From contig NZ_JACSKY010000013.1 of assembly GCF_018617855.1 (NCBI RefSeq), positions 1 to 53,543 of the forward strand: a stretch of DNA of 53,543 nt, in the 5' to 3' direction. The notes below the pieces were generated by a model. It made no database searches and had not been told where the DNA came from. It saw only the letters and a program-made list of their open reading frames with translations. Position numbers and translations under genes: made by a program. The DNA is from Exiguobacterium qingdaonense. Its GTDB lineage: Bacteria > Bacillota > Bacilli > Exiguobacteriales > Exiguobacteriaceae. Shown here one piece after another: positions 8,834-22,258 of the stretch (position 1 is its first letter; every line of letters starts with the position of its first letter).

Positions 8834-9052
8834 TTACTTATAACGGTACGTAATCCGCCCGCGAGTCAAGTCGTATGGAGACAACTCAACAGTTACGCGG
8901 TCACCTGGAAGGATCCGAATGTAGTGCATCCGAATTTTCCCTGAGACGTGCGCGAGCACCGTGTGGCCGTTTTCTAACTCCACTTTAAACATTGCGTTCG
9001 GAAGTGGTTCGACAACAGTGCCTTCCACTTCAATGACATCTTGTTTCGCCAT
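8834..9052 (-). CDS. infA: translation initiation factor IF-1
   Basis: A 72-residue single OB-fold protein that occupies the ribosomal A site during initiation. [15 protein letters not shown] and the [15 protein letters not shown] end match Bacillales IF-1. Two adjacent ATGs exist; I take the second (9052), which gives the usual MAKQD start and is better spaced from AAAGGGG. Confidence 0.97.
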   Translation of the reverse strand: MAKQDVIEVEGTVVEPLPNAMFKVELENGHTVLAHVSGKIRMHYIRILPGDRVTVELSPYDLTRGRITYRYK

Positions 9053-9157
9053 CATTTATTCCCCTTTCTATATAAAAATCTTTAGGAGCACAGACGATCT
9101 ATTGCCATCTACTGTGAGAGAAGGACCCAAAATGGATCAGTATGAAACAATAGAGCC

Positions 9158-11931
<2,774 letters not shown>

Positions 11932-11932
<1 letters not shown>

Positions 11933-12372
11933 CAGATCACCTCAACTGTACCGCCAGCTGCTTCGATTGCTTCTTTCGCTGCACCCGAGAACTTGTTGGC
12001 TTTTACAGTCAATTTAGTTTCAAGCTTGCCGTTAGCAAGGACCTTGATTCCGTCTTTAGCAGAGCTGACAACACCAGTCTCGATTAAGAGTTCTGGAGTA
12101 ACTTCAGTACCTGCTTCGAAACGGTTAAGCGTGTCTAGGGAAACAACCGCATACTCTTTACGAGTTGGGTTGTTGAAACCGCGTTTTGGAAGACGACGGT
12201 AAAGTGGGTTTTGTCCACCTTCAAATCCTGGACGAACGCCACCGCCCGAACGAGCTTTTTGACCTTTATGTCCACGACCAGAAGTTTTACCGTTACCAGT
12301 CGCCATACCGCGACCGACACGGTTACGTTCGTGACGTGAACCTGGAGTTGGCTTCAATTCATGGAGTTTCAT
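11932..12372 (-). CDS. rplO: 50S ribosomal protein L15
   Basis: A 146-residue L15. The Gly/Arg-rich N-terminal extension ([20 protein letters not shown]) that threads into 23S rRNA and the [17 protein letters not shown] motif are clear. It lies between rpmD and secY, as usual for the spc operon. Confidence 0.97.
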
Positions 12373-12403
12373 AGTGGCACCTCCTTATTTATTAAAATCT
12401 TTA

Positions 12404-12589
12404 TTATTCGTTGATTTCTTTTACAGTCACAAGGTGCGACACTTTGTTGATCATACCGCGCATCGCGACGTTGTCTGGGACAACGACCGTTTGATGCATT
12501 TTGCGAAGACCGAGTGTACGTACAGTAACACGCTGACCTTCTGGACGACCAATTGTGCTGCGTGTGAGGGTGATTGCGAGTTTCGCCAT
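12404..12589 (-). CDS. rpmD: 50S ribosomal protein L30
   Basis: A 61-residue L30 with the classic [22 protein letters not shown] and a central LRKMHQTVV. Bacterial short form. It is positioned between rpsE and rplO. Confidence 0.96.
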   Translation of the reverse strand: MAKLAITLTRSTIGRPEGQRVTVRTLGLRKMHQTVVVPDNVAMRGMINKVSHLVTVKEINE

Positions 12590-12604
12590 GTCTAGTTCCC
12601 TCCC

Positions 12605-13105
12605 TTAGTTAAGAAGTTCTTCTACGCTTTTACCACGTAGTTTAGCAACTTCCTCTGCTTTTTTGAGCTCAGTCAAGCCCTGAACCGTCGCACGGACGAT
12701 GTTGATCGGTGTGTTTGAACCTAACGATTTCGAAAGGATGTCACCTACACCTGCAAGTTCGAGCACCGCACGAACTGGACCACCAGCGATAACCCCAGTA
12801 CCTTCAGAAGCTGGTTTCATGAATACACGACCTGCTCCGAATACTCCTGTGATTTCGTGTGGAATTGTTGTACCAACCATAGGTACTTGTACCATGTTTT
12901 TCTTAGCGGCTTCAATAGCCTTGCGAATCGCTTCTGGCACCTCTTGTGCCTTACCTGTACCGAAACCGACGTGACCATTTTTGTCACCTACGACTACGAG
13001 AGCAGCAAAACGGAAGCGGCGGCCACCTTTTACGACTTTCGCGACGCGGTTTACGGTAACAACGCGTTCTTCAAGTTGTTCCATGTTAACGTCTAACTGG
13101 CGCAT
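12605..13105 (-). CDS. rpsE: 30S ribosomal protein S5
   Basis: A 166-residue S5, important for decoding fidelity. [18 protein letters not shown] (the loop altered in spectinomycin-resistant mutants lies nearby, K-G-G-R-R wild type) and [12 protein letters not shown] are intact. Start at [15 protein letters not shown], with GAGGGGA upstream. Confidence 0.97.
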   Translation of the reverse strand: MRQLDVNMEQLEERVVTVNRVAKVVKGGRRFRFAALVVVGDKNGHVGFGTGKAQEVPEAIRKAIEAAKKNMVQVPMVGTTIPHEITGVFGAGRVFMKPASEGTGVIAGGPVRAVLELAGVGDILSKSLGSNTPINIVRATVQGLTELKKAEEVAKLRGKSVEELLN

Positions 13106-13125
13106 CGAGTGTCCCCTCCTTTTTA

Positions 13126-13488
13126 TTAGAATTTAAGACCTGCTTCACGAGCTGCTTCTGCAACAGCTTTGACGCGGCCATGATAGAGGTATCCACCACG
13201 GTCGAACACAACTGTGTCGATACCTTTCTCGAGTGCACGTTCTGCAGCAAGTTTTCCAACAGCTGTCGCTGCTTCAACGTTACCGCCATTTGTAAGATCG
13301 AGAGCTTTATCTTTCGAAGATGCAGACACAAGCGTTGTTTGTGCCGCGTCATCGATAAGTTGAACGTAAATGTGCTTGCTCGAACGGAATACGTTCAAAC
13401 GTGGACGAGCTGCCGTCCCCGTGATCGTACGACGTACGCGAGCATGACGCTTTTTACGAACTGCATTTTTATCTGCCTTTGTGATCAT
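13126..13488 (-). CDS. rplR: 50S ribosomal protein L18
   Basis: A 120-residue 5S rRNA-binding protein. [20 protein letters not shown] and the C-terminal [21 protein letters not shown] are diagnostic. It lies between rplF and rpsE. Confidence 0.97.
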   Translation of the reverse strand: MITKADKNAVRKKRHARVRRTITGTAARPRLNVFRSSKHIYVQLIDDAAQTTLVSASSKDKALDLTNGGNVEAATAVGKLAAERALEKGIDTVVFDRGGYLYHGRVKAVAEAAREAGLKF

Positions 13489-13522
13489 TTATGCCACTCC
13501 TTTCCGTTCATTTCGTGACGAA

Positions 13523-14062
13523 TTACTTACCAGTCTTACCTTCTTTACGGCGAATACGTTCATCAGAGTAACGAACACCTTTACCTTTGTAAGGTTCTGG
13601 AGCACGGTACGAGCGGATTTGAGCAGCAACGTGACCGACGCGCTCTTTGTTAATCCCTTTTACGATGATTTGCGTGTTTGAAGGAACTTCGATTTCGATT
13701 CCTTCCTCAGCAACGTACTCGATTGGGTGCGAGTAACCGAGGTTGAGGACGAGTTTGTTACCTTGCTTTGTAGCACGGTAACCAACCCCCGAAATCTCAA
13801 GCGTTTTTTGGAATCCGTTCGACACACCTTGTACCATGTTGGCAATAAGGGCACGTGTCGTACCGTGAATTGTGCGGCTTTCTTTCGATTCGTCTGGACG
13901 AACAACCGTCAATTCGTTCTCTTCAATTTTGATTTCCAATGCCGGGTTAGCTGAAAGCGAAAGTTCACCTTTAGCACCTTTTACTGTGACCGTGTTGTCA
14001 TTAGCAACTGTTACAGTAACGCCAGCAGGAATCGTAACTGGTTTTTTACCAATACGTGACAT
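13523..14062 (-). CDS. rplF: 50S ribosomal protein L6
   Basis: A 179-residue two-domain L6 beside the factor-binding site. [15 protein letters not shown] at the N-terminus and the C-terminal [21 protein letters not shown] motif are intact. It lies between rpsH and rplR. Confidence 0.98.
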   Translation of the reverse strand: MSRIGKKPVTIPAGVTVTVANDNTVTVKGAKGELSLSANPALEIKIEENELTVVRPDESKESRTIHGTTRALIANMVQGVSNGFQKTLEISGVGYRATKQGNKLVLNLGYSHPIEYVAEEGIEIEVPSNTQIIVKGINKERVGHVAAQIRSYRAPEPYKGKGVRYSDERIRRKEGKTGK

Positions 14063-14095
14063 TGATTACACCTCCGTTCTTGTTAGAAAAGTGAC

Positions 14096-14494
14096 TTACC
14101 AGATGTAGGCGAGCACTTCGCCGCCGACTTGTTGTTGGCGAGCTTCTTTATCAGTCATAAGACCTTTAGATGTCGAAAGAACTGCGATCCCGAGTCCTCC
14201 GAGTACTTTTGGTACTTCATCAGCTTTTGCGTATACGCGAAGACCTGGTTTCGAAATACGTTTGAGACCAGTGATAACACGTTCGTTGCTTGCTCCATAT
14301 TTAAGGAAAAGACGAAGTGTACCTTGTTTAGCGTCCTCGATATATTCAACATCGCGAATGAAACCTTCACGCTTAAGGATTTCAGCGATCTCACGTTTAA
14401 TGTTCGAAGCTGGAAGCTCCATTTTTTCATGGCGAACCATGTTAGCGTTACGGATACGTGTAAGCATATCTGCAATAGGGTCTGTCATTACCAT
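14096..14494 (-). CDS. rpsH: 30S ribosomal protein S8
   Basis: A 132-residue S8, a primary binder of the 16S central domain. [20 protein letters not shown] at the N-terminus and [20 protein letters not shown] near the end are diagnostic. AAAGGAGGT lies 7 bases before the first ATG. In enterobacteria S8 autoregulates the spc operon by binding near rplE; I did not find a clear mimic of that site here. Confidence 0.97.
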   Translation of the reverse strand: MVMTDPIADMLTRIRNANMVRHEKMELPASNIKREIAEILKREGFIRDVEYIEDAKQGTLRLFLKYGASNERVITGLKRISKPGLRVYAKADEVPKVLGGLGIAVLSTSKGLMTDKEARQQQVGGEVLAYIW

Positions 14495-14525
14495 GCGATG
14501 TACCTCCTTTCACACTGTTAGTGGA

Positions 14526-14795
14526 TTACCAGCTTGCTTTTTTAACACCAGGGATTTGACCTTTGTATGCAAGATCACGGAACTTGATACGGCTGATCCC
14601 GAATTTACCCATGTAACCATGCGGACGACCTGTGATGCTGCAACGGTTGTGCAAGCGTACAGGTGACGAGTTACGTGGCAATTTGCTGAGTCCGATATAA
14701 TCGCCTTCAGCTTTCAACTTCGCACGCTTTTCAGCGTACTGGGCAACGAGTTTCTCGCGTTTAAGTTCGCGATTCACCATTGACTTTTTAGCCAT
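14526..14795 (-). CDS. rpsN: 30S ribosomal protein S14, zinc-independent (C-minus) form
   Basis: An 89-residue S14. It is the long form without zinc: the only cysteine is in [19 protein letters not shown], and the two CxxC pairs of the 61-residue zinc form are absent. In B. subtilis and Staphylococcus the spc operon carries the short zinc form, and the long form is an alternative copy elsewhere; streptococci keep the long form here. The remaining RNA-binding residues ([37 protein letters not shown]) are intact, so it should be the working S14. It lies between rplE and rpsH. Confidence 0.95.
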   Translation of the reverse strand: MAKKSMVNRELKREKLVAQYAEKRAKLKAEGDYIGLSKLPRNSSPVRLHNRCSITGRPHGYMGKFGISRIKFRDLAYKGQIPGVKKASW

Positions 14796-14815
14796 GTTGT
14801 CGACCTCCCTCTAGA

Positions 14816-15355
14816 TTATTTTTGGAATGGCATACCGAGAAGTGTGAGCAATTCACGTGCTTCTTCGTCTGTGTTTGCTGTTGTAACAACAACGATGTCC
14901 ATACCGCGTACTTTAGATACTTTATCGTAATCGATCTCAGGGAAAATAAGTTGCTCTTTCACGCCAAGCGTGTAGTTACCGCGTCCGTCGAATGCTTTCT
15001 TCGATACACCGCGGAAGTCACGTACACGTGGGAGTGAAACAGTTACCAATTTGTCGAGGAAATCGTACATACGCTCGCCACGAAGTGTAACCTTCGCACC
15101 GATTGGCATCCCTTCACGAAGCTTGAAACCAGCGATTGATTTCTTCGCTTTCGTTACGAGTGGTTTTTGACCAGAAAGAATTGTTAATTCTTCAACTGCC
15201 ATGTCAAGTGCTTTCGAGTTCGAAACAGCATCACCTACACCCATGTTGATGACGATCTTTTCGATTTTCGGTACTTGCATGACCGAGTCATAGTTGAATT
15301 TATCCATCATCGCTTTCACGATGTCGCTTTTATACTTCTCTTGCAAACGGTTCAT
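14816..15355 (-). CDS. rplE: 50S ribosomal protein L5
   Basis: A 179-residue L5, which binds 5S rRNA and contacts P-site t[22 protein letters not shown] and [20 protein letters not shown] are family signatures. It lies between rplX and rpsN. Confidence 0.98.
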   Translation of the reverse strand: MNRLQEKYKSDIVKAMMDKFNYDSVMQVPKIEKIVINMGVGDAVSNSKALDMAVEELTILSGQKPLVTKAKKSIAGFKLREGMPIGAKVTLRGERMYDFLDKLVTVSLPRVRDFRGVSKKAFDGRGNYTLGVKEQLIFPEIDYDKVSKVRGMDIVVVTTANTDEEARELLTLLGMPFQK

Positions 15356-15387
15356 AGTCGAATGGACCTCCTTTCGTCACGTTCTTC

Positions 15388-15696
15388 TTATTTATCGAGT
15401 GATTCGCCCGATTTCGCGACACGAACTTTTTTACCATCGACTACTTTGAAACCAACACGAGTTGGTTTGCCAGTTTTAGGGTCGAGTGGCATGACGTTCG
15501 AGACGTGAATTGGTGCTTCGATCTCAAGGATACCGCCTTGTGGATTCGCTTGTGATGGTTTCGCGTGCTTTTTCATCACGTTTACACCTTCAACCACTAC
15601 GCGGTTCTTGCTTGGCATAGCTTTAAGGATAACTCCTTGCTTGCCTTTATCTTTACCAGACATTACCTGGACTGTATCGCCTTTTTTAACATGCAT
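15388..15696 (-). CDS. rplX: 50S ribosomal protein L24
   Basis: A 102-residue assembly-initiator protein with the N-terminal KOW motif ([20 protein letters not shown]). The C-terminal half includes [20 protein letters not shown], as in Bacillales. It lies between rplN and rplE. Confidence 0.97.
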   Translation of the reverse strand: MHVKKGDTVQVMSGKDKGKQGVILKAMPSKNRVVVEGVNVMKKHAKPSQANPQGGILEIEAPIHVSNVMPLDPKTGKPTRVGFKVVDGKKVRVAKSGESLDK

Positions 15697-15732
15697 CGTT
15701 TGCGCACCTCCTTATAGGATTGAAATTGGAAA

Positions 15733-16101
15733 TTAAAGTACTTCCGGTGCCAACGAAACGATCTTCATGAATTCTTTTTCACGAAGTTCACGTGCAACTG
15801 GCCCGAAGATCCGTGTGCCGCGTGGGCTCTTGTCATCTTTAATAATGACTGCTGCGTTCTCATCGAAACGGATGTACGAACCATCTTTACGACGAGCGCC
15901 GCGTTTTGTACGAACGACAACTGCTCTGACAACGTCACCTTTTTTAACAACGCCACCTGGTGTTGCTTGTTTTACCGTAGCGACGATGATGTCACCGATG
16001 TTTGCAGTCTTACGACCAGAACCACCGAGGACTTTAATTGTCAACAGTTCACGCGCGCCAGAGTTGTCTGCTACTTTCAAGCGAGATTCTTGTTGAATCA
16101 T
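15733..16101 (-). CDS. rplN: 50S ribosomal protein L14
   Basis: A 122-residue L14, located under the factor-binding site. [20 protein letters not shown] and [20 protein letters not shown] are diagnostic. It lies between rpsQ and rplX. Confidence 0.98.
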   Translation of the reverse strand: MIQQESRLKVADNSGARELLTIKVLGGSGRKTANIGDIIVATVKQATPGGVVKKGDVVRAVVVRTKRGARRKDGSYIRFDENAAVIIKDDKSPRGTRIFGPVARELREKEFMKIVSLAPEVL

Positions 16102-16145
16102 GCGAGTGTACCTCCCTCCGGATGTTTAATAAATCCGAACTGTTA

Positions 16146-16406
16146 TTAGATGATTACTGATTCTTCTACTACTGTTACGAGACGGAAACGTTTGTCTTTA
16201 GAAAGAGGACGTGTTTCCGCGATGCGAACGATATCGCCCACTTTAGCGACGTTGTTCTCATCGTGTGCTTTATATTTCTTCGTGTAGTTTACACGTTTGC
16301 CATAAAGTTTATGACGAACCTTTGTTTCTACTGCGACGACGATCGTTTTGTCCATTTTGTCAGACACGACGCGACCAGTGAACACTTTACGGTTGTTGCG
16401 TTCCAT
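16146..16406 (-). CDS. rpsQ: 30S ribosomal protein S17
   Basis: An 86-residue OB-fold S17. [19 protein letters not shown] and the [20 protein letters not shown] segment identify it. It lies between rpmC and rplN. Confidence 0.97.
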   Translation of the reverse strand: MERNNRKVFTGRVVSDKMDKTIVVAVETKVRHKLYGKRVNYTKKYKAHDENNVAKVGDIVRIAETRPLSKDKRFRLVTVVEESVII

Positions 16407-16438
16407 GAGTGTTACCTCCTCTCAAGAATCCGATGTAA

Positions 16439-16642
16439 TTAGCCGTTGTTGATGCCGAGTTCGCGTTCACGAAGAATCGTTTTAGCACGCGCAATCGACT
16501 TGCGTACTTCACGGATACGAGCAGGATTCTCAAGCTGACCTGTAGCAAGTTGGAAGCGAAGGTTAAAGAGTTCTTCTTTCCACTCGCCCACTTTACCGTT
16601 GAGCTCTTCAGTTGTTGATTGACGGAGATCAGTTGCTTTCAT
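16439..16642 (-). CDS. rpmC: 50S ribosomal protein L29
   Basis: A 67-residue helical hairpin near the exit tunnel. I chose ATG 16642 ([14 protein letters not shown]), the family start, which overlaps the end of rplP by 14 bases with GGTGGTG before it; the longer in-frame start at 16666 adds eight residues not found in the family. [19 protein letters not shown] is the signature. Confidence 0.95.
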   Translation of the reverse strand: MKATDLRQSTTEELNGKVGEWKEELFNLRFQLATGQLENPARIREVRKSIARAKTILRERELGINNG

Positions 16643-17066
16643 TCGTATCACCACCATTTTCTTCACGTTTCACGAACTTACATTTTACTGGAAGTTTGTG
16701 CGATGCAAGACGAAGTGCCTCACGTGCCACTTCCTCAGATACACCTGCGATTTCGAACATTACTTTGCCAGGCTTAACTACAGCTACCCAGCCTTCTGGA
16801 GCACCTTTACCCGAACCCATTCGGACTTCGAGAGGCTTTTTAGTGTAAGGCTTGTGTGGGAAGATCTTGATCCACACTTTACCACCACGTTTCATATAAC
16901 GTGTCATTGCAATACGTGCTGATTCGATTTGACGGTTTGTAATCCAGCTCGCTTCGAGAGCTTGGAGACCGAACTCACCGAAGTGTACAGTTGTGCCGCG
17001 TTTAGCGTTCCCGCGCATTTTACCACGGTGTACACGACGATATTTCACGCGTTTAGGTAACAACAT
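16629..17066 (-). CDS. rplP: 50S ribosomal protein L16
   Basis: A 145-residue L16, which lines the A-site tRNA path. [39 protein letters not shown] and [14 protein letters not shown] are diagnostic. The C-terminal tail [12 protein letters not shown] overlaps rpmC. Confidence 0.98.
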   Translation of the reverse strand: MLLPKRVKYRRVHRGKMRGNAKRGTTVHFGEFGLQALEASWITNRQIESARIAMTRYMKRGGKVWIKIFPHKPYTKKPLEVRMGSGKGAPEGWVAVVKPGKVMFEIAGVSEEVAREALRLASHKLPVKCKFVKREENGGDTNESN

Positions 17067-17098
17067 AGTGTGTTGCCTCCTTCCTGAAAGAGTGTTTA

Positions 17099-17758
17099 TT
17101 ATTCAGCGTTTTTCGCTGTGTTGTTTTTTGTTGGAAGAACTTCACCGTGGTATAACCAAACTTTTACGCCGATTTTACCGTAAGTTGTGTCAGCTTCAGC
17201 TGTTCCGTAGTCGATGTCGGCACGGAGTGTGTGAAGTGGAACTGTTCCTTCCGAGTATTTCTCTGAACGAGCGATATCAGCGCCACCAAGACGACCAGAA
17301 ACTTCTGTTTTGATCCCTTTGATGCCAGTACGCATCGAACGTTGAATTGATTGTTTCATTGCACGACGGAATGATACACGACCTTCCAATTGACGAGCAA
17401 TGTTTTCTGCTACAAGCTTCGCAACAGCGTCAGCGTTTTTCACTTCAACAACGTTGATGTGAACGCGTTTTCCGTCAGCGATTTTTGTAATGTGTTTACG
17501 GAGTGATTCGATTTCAGAACCACCTTTACCGATTACCATACCTGGCTTCGCAGTGTGAAGCGAAATGTTCACGCGGTTTGCAGCGCGTTCGATTTCTACT
17601 TTAGAAACACTAGCATCCTTCATTTTGTTTTCGATGTATTCACGAATAACGAAGTCTTCATGAAGGAGATCAGCGTAGTCTTTCTCAGCGTACCAACGCG
17701 AATCCCAGTCTTTGATAACACCAACGCGAAGACCGTGCGGATTTACCTTTTGACCCAC
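17099..17758 (-). CDS. rpsC: 30S ribosomal protein S3
   Basis: A 219-residue S3 at the mRNA entry site. The KH motif ([19 protein letters not shown]) and the C-terminal [19 protein letters not shown] and [11 protein letters not shown] are intact. It follows rplV by 13 bases. Confidence 0.98.
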   Translation of the reverse strand: MGQKVNPHGLRVGVIKDWDSRWYAEKDYADLLHEDFVIREYIENKMKDASVSKVEIERAANRVNISLHTAKPGMVIGKGGSEIESLRKHITKIADGKRVHINVVEVKNADAVAKLVAENIARQLEGRVSFRRAMKQSIQRSMRTGIKGIKTEVSGRLGGADIARSEKYSEGTVPLHTLRADIDYGTAEADTTYGKIGVKVWLYHGEVLPTKNNTAKNAE

Positions 17759-17771
17759 TACATATCCCTCC

Positions 17772-18104
17772 TTATTTCTCAGTTACCACGATGTGGATGT
17801 GGCTTGTGCGTTTGTTAATACGGCTTGCGCGACCCATCGCACGTGGGCGGAAGCGTTTGAGTGTTGGACCTTCGTTTACGTAAGCTTCTGTTACGACGAG
17901 GTTCTCAATGTTCATATCGTAGTTGTGCTCTGCGTTTGCAATCGCTGATTTCAATACTTTCTCAACGACTGGCGATGCTGCCTTGTTTGTGAAAGCAAGG
18001 ACAGAGAGCGCTTCTCCGACTTGTTTCCCGCGAATCAAGTCTACAACGAGACGTGCTTTGCGAGGAGCAAGACGGACCATATTAGCTGATGCTTTAGCTT
18101 GCAT
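17772..18104 (-). CDS. rplV: 50S ribosomal protein L22
   Basis: A 110-residue L22 whose beta-hairpin reaches into the exit tunnel. [19 protein letters not shown] at the N-terminus and the tip [20 protein letters not shown] (wild-type, the macrolide-relevant loop) are seen. It lies between rpsS and rpsC. Confidence 0.98.
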   Translation of the reverse strand: MQAKASANMVRLAPRKARLVVDLIRGKQVGEALSVLAFTNKAASPVVEKVLKSAIANAEHNYDMNIENLVVTEAYVNEGPTLKRFRPRAMGRASRINKRTSHIHIVVTEK

Positions 18105-18124
18105 GGATTTAACCTCCCCTCAAA

Positions 18125-18400
18125 TTACCGTTTCGTTTTCTTGTCTGATCCGTGACCTTTGTAAGTGCGTGTTGGAGCGAATTCACCAAGTTTGTGACCG
18201 ACCATATCTTCTGTCACGAATACTGGTACGTGTTTACGACCATCGTGTACGCCGAACGTGTGACCCATGAATTCTGGGAAGATTGTCGAGCGACGTGACC
18301 AAGTTTTGATGACTTGCTTCTCACCAGATTCGTTGAGTTTGTCAACTTTAGCGAGTAAGTGGTGATCTGCGAATGGACCTTTTTTCAAGCTGCGACCCAT
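18125..18400 (-). CDS. rpsS: 30S ribosomal protein S19
   Basis: A 91-residue 30S head protein. [19 protein letters not shown], the central [20 protein letters not shown] and the [17 protein letters not shown] end are diagnostic. It lies between rplB and rplV. Confidence 0.98.
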   Translation of the reverse strand: MGRSLKKGPFADHHLLAKVDKLNESGEKQVIKTWSRRSTIFPEFMGHTFGVHDGRKHVPVFVTEDMVGHKLGEFAPTRTYKGHGSDKKTKR

Positions 18401-18466
18401 GTTAGAACCTCCCTTTGGAATGATTCGGGAACGGCCCTTTCGAACCGCCCGAGAATCATGTAGTAA

Positions 18467-19297
18467 TTATTTCTTACGGCGACGAAGGATGTACATGTCG
18501 CTCGATTTGTTTTTCTTACGAGTCTTAAGACCAAGAGCTGGTTTACCCCAAGGAGTAAGTGGGCCCGAACGACCGATTGGCGCACGACCTTCACCACCAC
18601 CGTGTGGGTGATCAACCGGGTTCATAACAGAACCACGTACTGTTGGGCGCTTGCCTAACCAACGTGAACGTCCTGCTTTACCGATGTTTACGAGTTCGTG
18701 TTCTTCGTTACCAACTGAACCGATTGTCGCGCGGCAAGTGCCGAGGAACAAGCGTGATTCACCTGATTGAAGACGAACGATGACGTACTTGCCGTCACGT
18801 CCTTGGATTTGTGCCGATGCACCAGCCGCACGAACTAGCTGACCGCCTTTACCAGGCTTAAGCTCGATGTTGTGGATTGTTGTACCGACAGGGATGTTTA
18901 CGAGTGGAAGAGCGTTCCCCACTTTGATATCCGCTTCAGGACCAGACATGATTTCCATGCCTACTTTGATGCCCTTAGGAGCGAGGATGTAACGTTTCTC
19001 ACCATCTACATAGTTGATGAGTGCGATGTTTGCTGAACGGTTTGGATCGTATTCGATCGTTGCTACGCGTCCTGCAACGCCATCTTTGTTACGTTTGAAA
19101 TCGATGATACGGTATTTACGCTTGTGACCGCCACCTTGGTGACGAACAGTCAAGCGACCTTGGTTGTTACGTCCGCCTTTTTTCGAAAGCTTTTCAGTTA
19201 ACGATTTTTCAGGGCGATTCGTTGTGATCTCTGCAAAGTCGAGAGATGTCATGTTACGACGACCGTTAGTGGTCGGCTTAAACTTTTTGATTGCCAT
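18467..19297 (-). CDS. rplB: 50S ribosomal protein L2
   Basis: A 276-residue L2, needed for subunit association and peptidyl-transferase structure. The conserved His region ([20 protein letters not shown]) close to the catalytic centre is intact, as is the basic C-terminus. It lies between rplW and rpsS, with 66 bases to rpsS. Confidence 0.98.
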   Translation of the reverse strand: MAIKKFKPTTNGRRNMTSLDFAEITTNRPEKSLTEKLSKKGGRNNQGRLTVRHQGGGHKRKYRIIDFKRNKDGVAGRVATIEYDPNRSANIALINYVDGEKRYILAPKGIKVGMEIMSGPEADIKVGNALPLVNIPVGTTIHNIELKPGKGGQLVRAAGASAQIQGRDGKYVIVRLQSGESRLFLGTCRATIGSVGNEEHELVNIGKAGRSRWLGKRPTVRGSVMNPVDHPHGGGEGRAPIGRSGPLTPWGKPALGLKTRKKNKSSDMYILRRRKK

Positions 19298-19331
19298 CGA
19301 GGATTCCCTCCTTTTCTTCTAAGGTAGTTAA

Positions 19332-19613
19332 TTAACCGAGGAAGTCGATTGTGTTGCCTTCAGCAAGAGTTACAATCGCTTTTTTACGGCGAGCTGTGTA
19401 ACCAGAGTGACGACCGACACGTTTCGCTTTCGGTTTGTAGTTCATTGTGTTTACCGAAGCAACTTTCACGTTGAAGATTGTTTCGATAGCGTGTTTCACT
19501 TGCGATTTAGTCGCTTTTACGTCGATTTCGAAAACGTATTTGTTAGCTTCCATGAGGCTAACTGAACGCTCAGTGATGATCGGACGTTTGATGATATCGT
19601 ATGCTTGAGCCAT
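19332..19613 (-). CDS. rplW: 50S ribosomal protein L23
   Basis: A 93-residue L23, the docking site for trigger factor and SRP at the tunnel exit. [20 protein letters not shown] and [19 protein letters not shown] identify it. Its ATG overlaps the rplD stop (TAATG). Confidence 0.97.
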   Translation of the reverse strand: MAQAYDIIKRPIITERSVSLMEANKYVFEIDVKATKSQVKHAIETIFNVKVASVNTMNYKPKAKRVGRHSGYTARRKKAIVTLAEGNTIDFLG

Positions 19614-20236
19614 TATGCAAGCACCTCCTCTACCTTCGCAACCGCATCTTTAGTGAAGATGACTTTGTCGTTAGCAACGAGGTCAAGAACGTTTACGCCT
19701 GCTGCGTCGATCACAGTCACTCCTGGGATGTTACGAGCTGCGAGAGCGATAGTCTCATTGTAGTCCGCTGTGACTACGAGAGCCTTACGTTCTACTGATA
19801 AGCTGTTGAGTACAGCAGCCATATCTTTTGTTTTTGGTGCATCGAAAGCAAGGCCTTCGAGGACGATGATTTCGTTGTTTTGTACTTTCGACGAAAGAGC
19901 CGAGAGAAGTGCTAAACGACGAACCTTCTTAGGAAGTTTGTAAGAGTATGAACGTGGTGTTGGACCGAAGACTGTACCACCACCAACCCATTGTGGTGAG
20001 CGGATAGAACCTTGGCGCGCACGACCAGTTCCCTTTTGTTTCCATGGTTTACGGCCGCCACCGCGTACTTCCGAGCGACCTTTCGTATCGTGAGTACCTT
20101 GACGGCGTGATGCTTGTTGCATGACGATTGCGTCGTAAAGTACTGATTCGTTTGGCTCGATTCCGAAGATGGCTTCTGCCAATTCGATTTCGCCAACTTG
20201 TGAACCTGTTTGGTTAAGCAAAGCTACTTTAGGCAT
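19613..20236 (-). CDS. rplD: 50S ribosomal protein L4
   Basis: A 207-residue L4 with the long internal loop that reaches the tunnel ([20 protein letters not shown]). In enterobacteria L4 also represses the S10 operon through its leader; whether that happens here is unknown, but the rpsJ leader is structured (21262-21466). It lies between rplC and rplW. Confidence 0.98.
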
Positions 20237-20264
20237 TCGTAATTCCTCCTTTCCGTGCAGTTAA

Positions 20265-20891
20265 TTAGTTACCTTTGACCGCTGATTTGATGATGACGTT
20301 CGATTTACGAGCGCCTGGGATAGCACCTTTCACGAGGAGAAGGCCACGTTCCACATCAACTTTAACGACTTCAAGGTTTTGAATTGTTTTACGCTCTCCA
20401 CCCATTTGACCAGGAAGAAGCTTCCCTTTGAATACGCGGTTAGGAGCAACAGGACCCATCGAACCAGGACGACGGTGGTAGCGCGAACCGTGAGCCATTG
20501 GTCCACGTGATTGTCCGTGACGCTTGATCGCACCTTGGAATCCTTTACCTTTCGATGTACCTGTAACGTCTACTAATTCACCTGCAGCGAAAATGTCTGC
20601 CTTAATCTCTTGACCGATTTCGTATCCTTCTACTGAAGTACGAACTTCTTTGATGAAGCGCTTAGGTGTCGCGTTTGCTTTCGCAGCGTGACCTTTTGAT
20701 GGTTTGTTTTGACGTGATTCTTTGATGTCTCCGAAACCAAGTTGAACTGCTTCGTAACCGTCTGTATCAACTGTTTTAAGTTGAAGAACGACGTTTCCTT
20801 CTACAGCAACTACTGTTACCGGTACAACTTCGCCTGCTTCGTTGAAGATTTGAGTCATACCAAGTTTTGTTCCTAAGATTCCTTTAGCCAT
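20265..20891 (-). CDS. rplC: 50S ribosomal protein L3
   Basis: A 208-residue L3. I chose ATG 20891 ([14 protein letters not shown]), preceded by AGGAGGT; the in-frame start at 20900 is upstream of the family start. The central loop [22 protein letters not shown] region near the peptidyl-transferase centre is intact. It lies between rpsJ and rplD. Confidence 0.97.
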   Translation of the reverse strand: MAKGILGTKLGMTQIFNEAGEVVPVTVVAVEGNVVLQLKTVDTDGYEAVQLGFGDIKESRQNKPSKGHAAKANATPKRFIKEVRTSVEGYEIGQEIKADIFAAGELVDVTGTSKGKGFQGAIKRHGQSRGPMAHGSRYHRRPGSMGPVAPNRVFKGKLLPGQMGGERKTIQNLEVVKVDVERGLLLVKGAIPGARKSNVIIKSAVKGN

Positions 20892-20952
20892 GAGATACAC
20901 CTCCTGTTAATAATTAATTGTCTCTTCTGGCTAGTATCTACTATATGAAGAA

Positions 20953-21466
<514 letters not shown>

Positions 21467-21472
21467 TTAATC

Positions 21473-21501
21473 ATTATATCTAATCTATACACGGAATGCA
21501 A
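21473..21501 (-). promoter_or_regulatory. S10 operon promoter, proximal
   Basis: TTGCAT (21501-21496), 17-base spacer, perfect TATAAT (21478-21473) on the minus strand; predicted start near 21466. It drives the rpsJ-to-rplQ cluster. Confidence 0.88.
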
Positions 21502-21552
21502 GATTAGATTTTTGAAGTCGCTGGTTGTCTGATGAGTTGCTCAACGTTCCCT

Positions 21553-21581
21553 AATGTAACAAGATTCGTGAGGATTTGCAA
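21553..21581 (-). promoter_or_regulatory. S10 operon promoter, distal
   Basis: TTGCAA (21581-21576), 17-base spacer, TACATT (21558-21553) on the minus strand, 80 bases upstream of the proximal promoter. The tandem arrangement mirrors the rRNA operon. Confidence 0.7.
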
Positions 21582-21639
21582 GAAAAAAATCATTCTTTTA
21601 TTGAACTATTTTTCAAGAGAACTCCCATGTCAACTCGCC

Positions 21640-22149
21640 CTAGCGTTTCATAACCTCTCCAAACCGCTCTGTGACGCCTTCTATGACCGAATGGGGTGCT
21701 CGCTTCAAACAGGCATGCACAATTCCTTCATTAATAGAGTGTGTTTCAAAATATTGTGCTAACGACCTCAGTTTATCCTCCCGCCCAATCACGGTATATA
21801 GGACAACCCATTCCTCGAGGTGCATCCAATGAGCGTCCGGCTCGATGTAAGGATGTGTATAAATCCCATCCGTACACTTCATCCGAAAACTAGACATGAC
21901 ATCCACATCTGTCCCTTCGAATACATATTCTCCAAAGTACGTCGTCAAGTATGTTTCATGCGGAGCGGAAACTTGTTTTTCTCCAGCACGACTCAGCATA
22001 CGGTCGACTTTCTCAAACTGATCGGGCTCGACGAATAGATCGATGTCGTTGGCTGTGTCAACAATTCCGTGATGCTTCAATAGCTGTGAACCACCGAACC
22101 GATAGTCAATCCCATTCAAACGACAAATCGTCTCCACTTGCTTCAACAT
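21640..22149 (-). CDS. stand-alone nucleotidyltransferase-fold protein
   Basis: A 169-residue protein of the DNA polymerase beta-type nucleotidyltransferase superfamily. The motif GGS is at 19-21, the metal-binding pair is D35 and D37 in NDIDLFV, and a third acidic residue is available at D81 or D83 (TDVDVMSS), so the catalytic set looks intact. Members transfer nucleotides to drugs, RNA or proteins; the substrate cannot be told from sequence. It lies alone between the tuf terminator and the S10 promoters, a place without such a gene in B. subtilis. The ATG follows AAAGGGGTGG. Only about 50 bases separate it from the tuf terminator, with a weak candidate promoter (TTGTGT-16-TAAGAT), so it may depend on read-through from tuf. 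Confidence 0.75.
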   Translation of the reverse strand: MLKQVETICRLNGIDYRFGGSQLLKHHGIVDTANDIDLFVEPDQFEKVDRMLSRAGEKQVSAPHETYLTTYFGEYVFEGTDVDVMSSFRMKCTDGIYTHPYIEPDAHWMHLEEWVVLYTVIGREDKLRSLAQYFETHSINEGIVHACLKRAPHSVIEGVTERFGEVMKR

Positions 22150-22201
22150 GACACCACCCCTTTCTCGTATTCTTCATCTTACCACGTCATCATGAAAACA
22201 C

Positions 22202-22231
22202 AAAAAAGCAGCCCGCATAATTGCGGACTGC
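22202..22231 (-). terminator. terminator after tuf
   Basis: Ten-pair hairpin on the minus strand (GCAGTCCGCA, ATTA loop, TGCGGGCTGC) followed by six T. It ends the str operon 27 bases after the tuf stop. Confidence 0.93.
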
Positions 22232-22258
22232 TTGAAGTTGTTCAGTTGAATCGATCGA

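Noticed and set aside
21640-22149. Calling the nucleotidyltransferase an antibiotic-resistance enzyme
   Set aside because: Only the shared superfamily motifs are visible; nothing points to aminoglycoside or lincosamide substrates.
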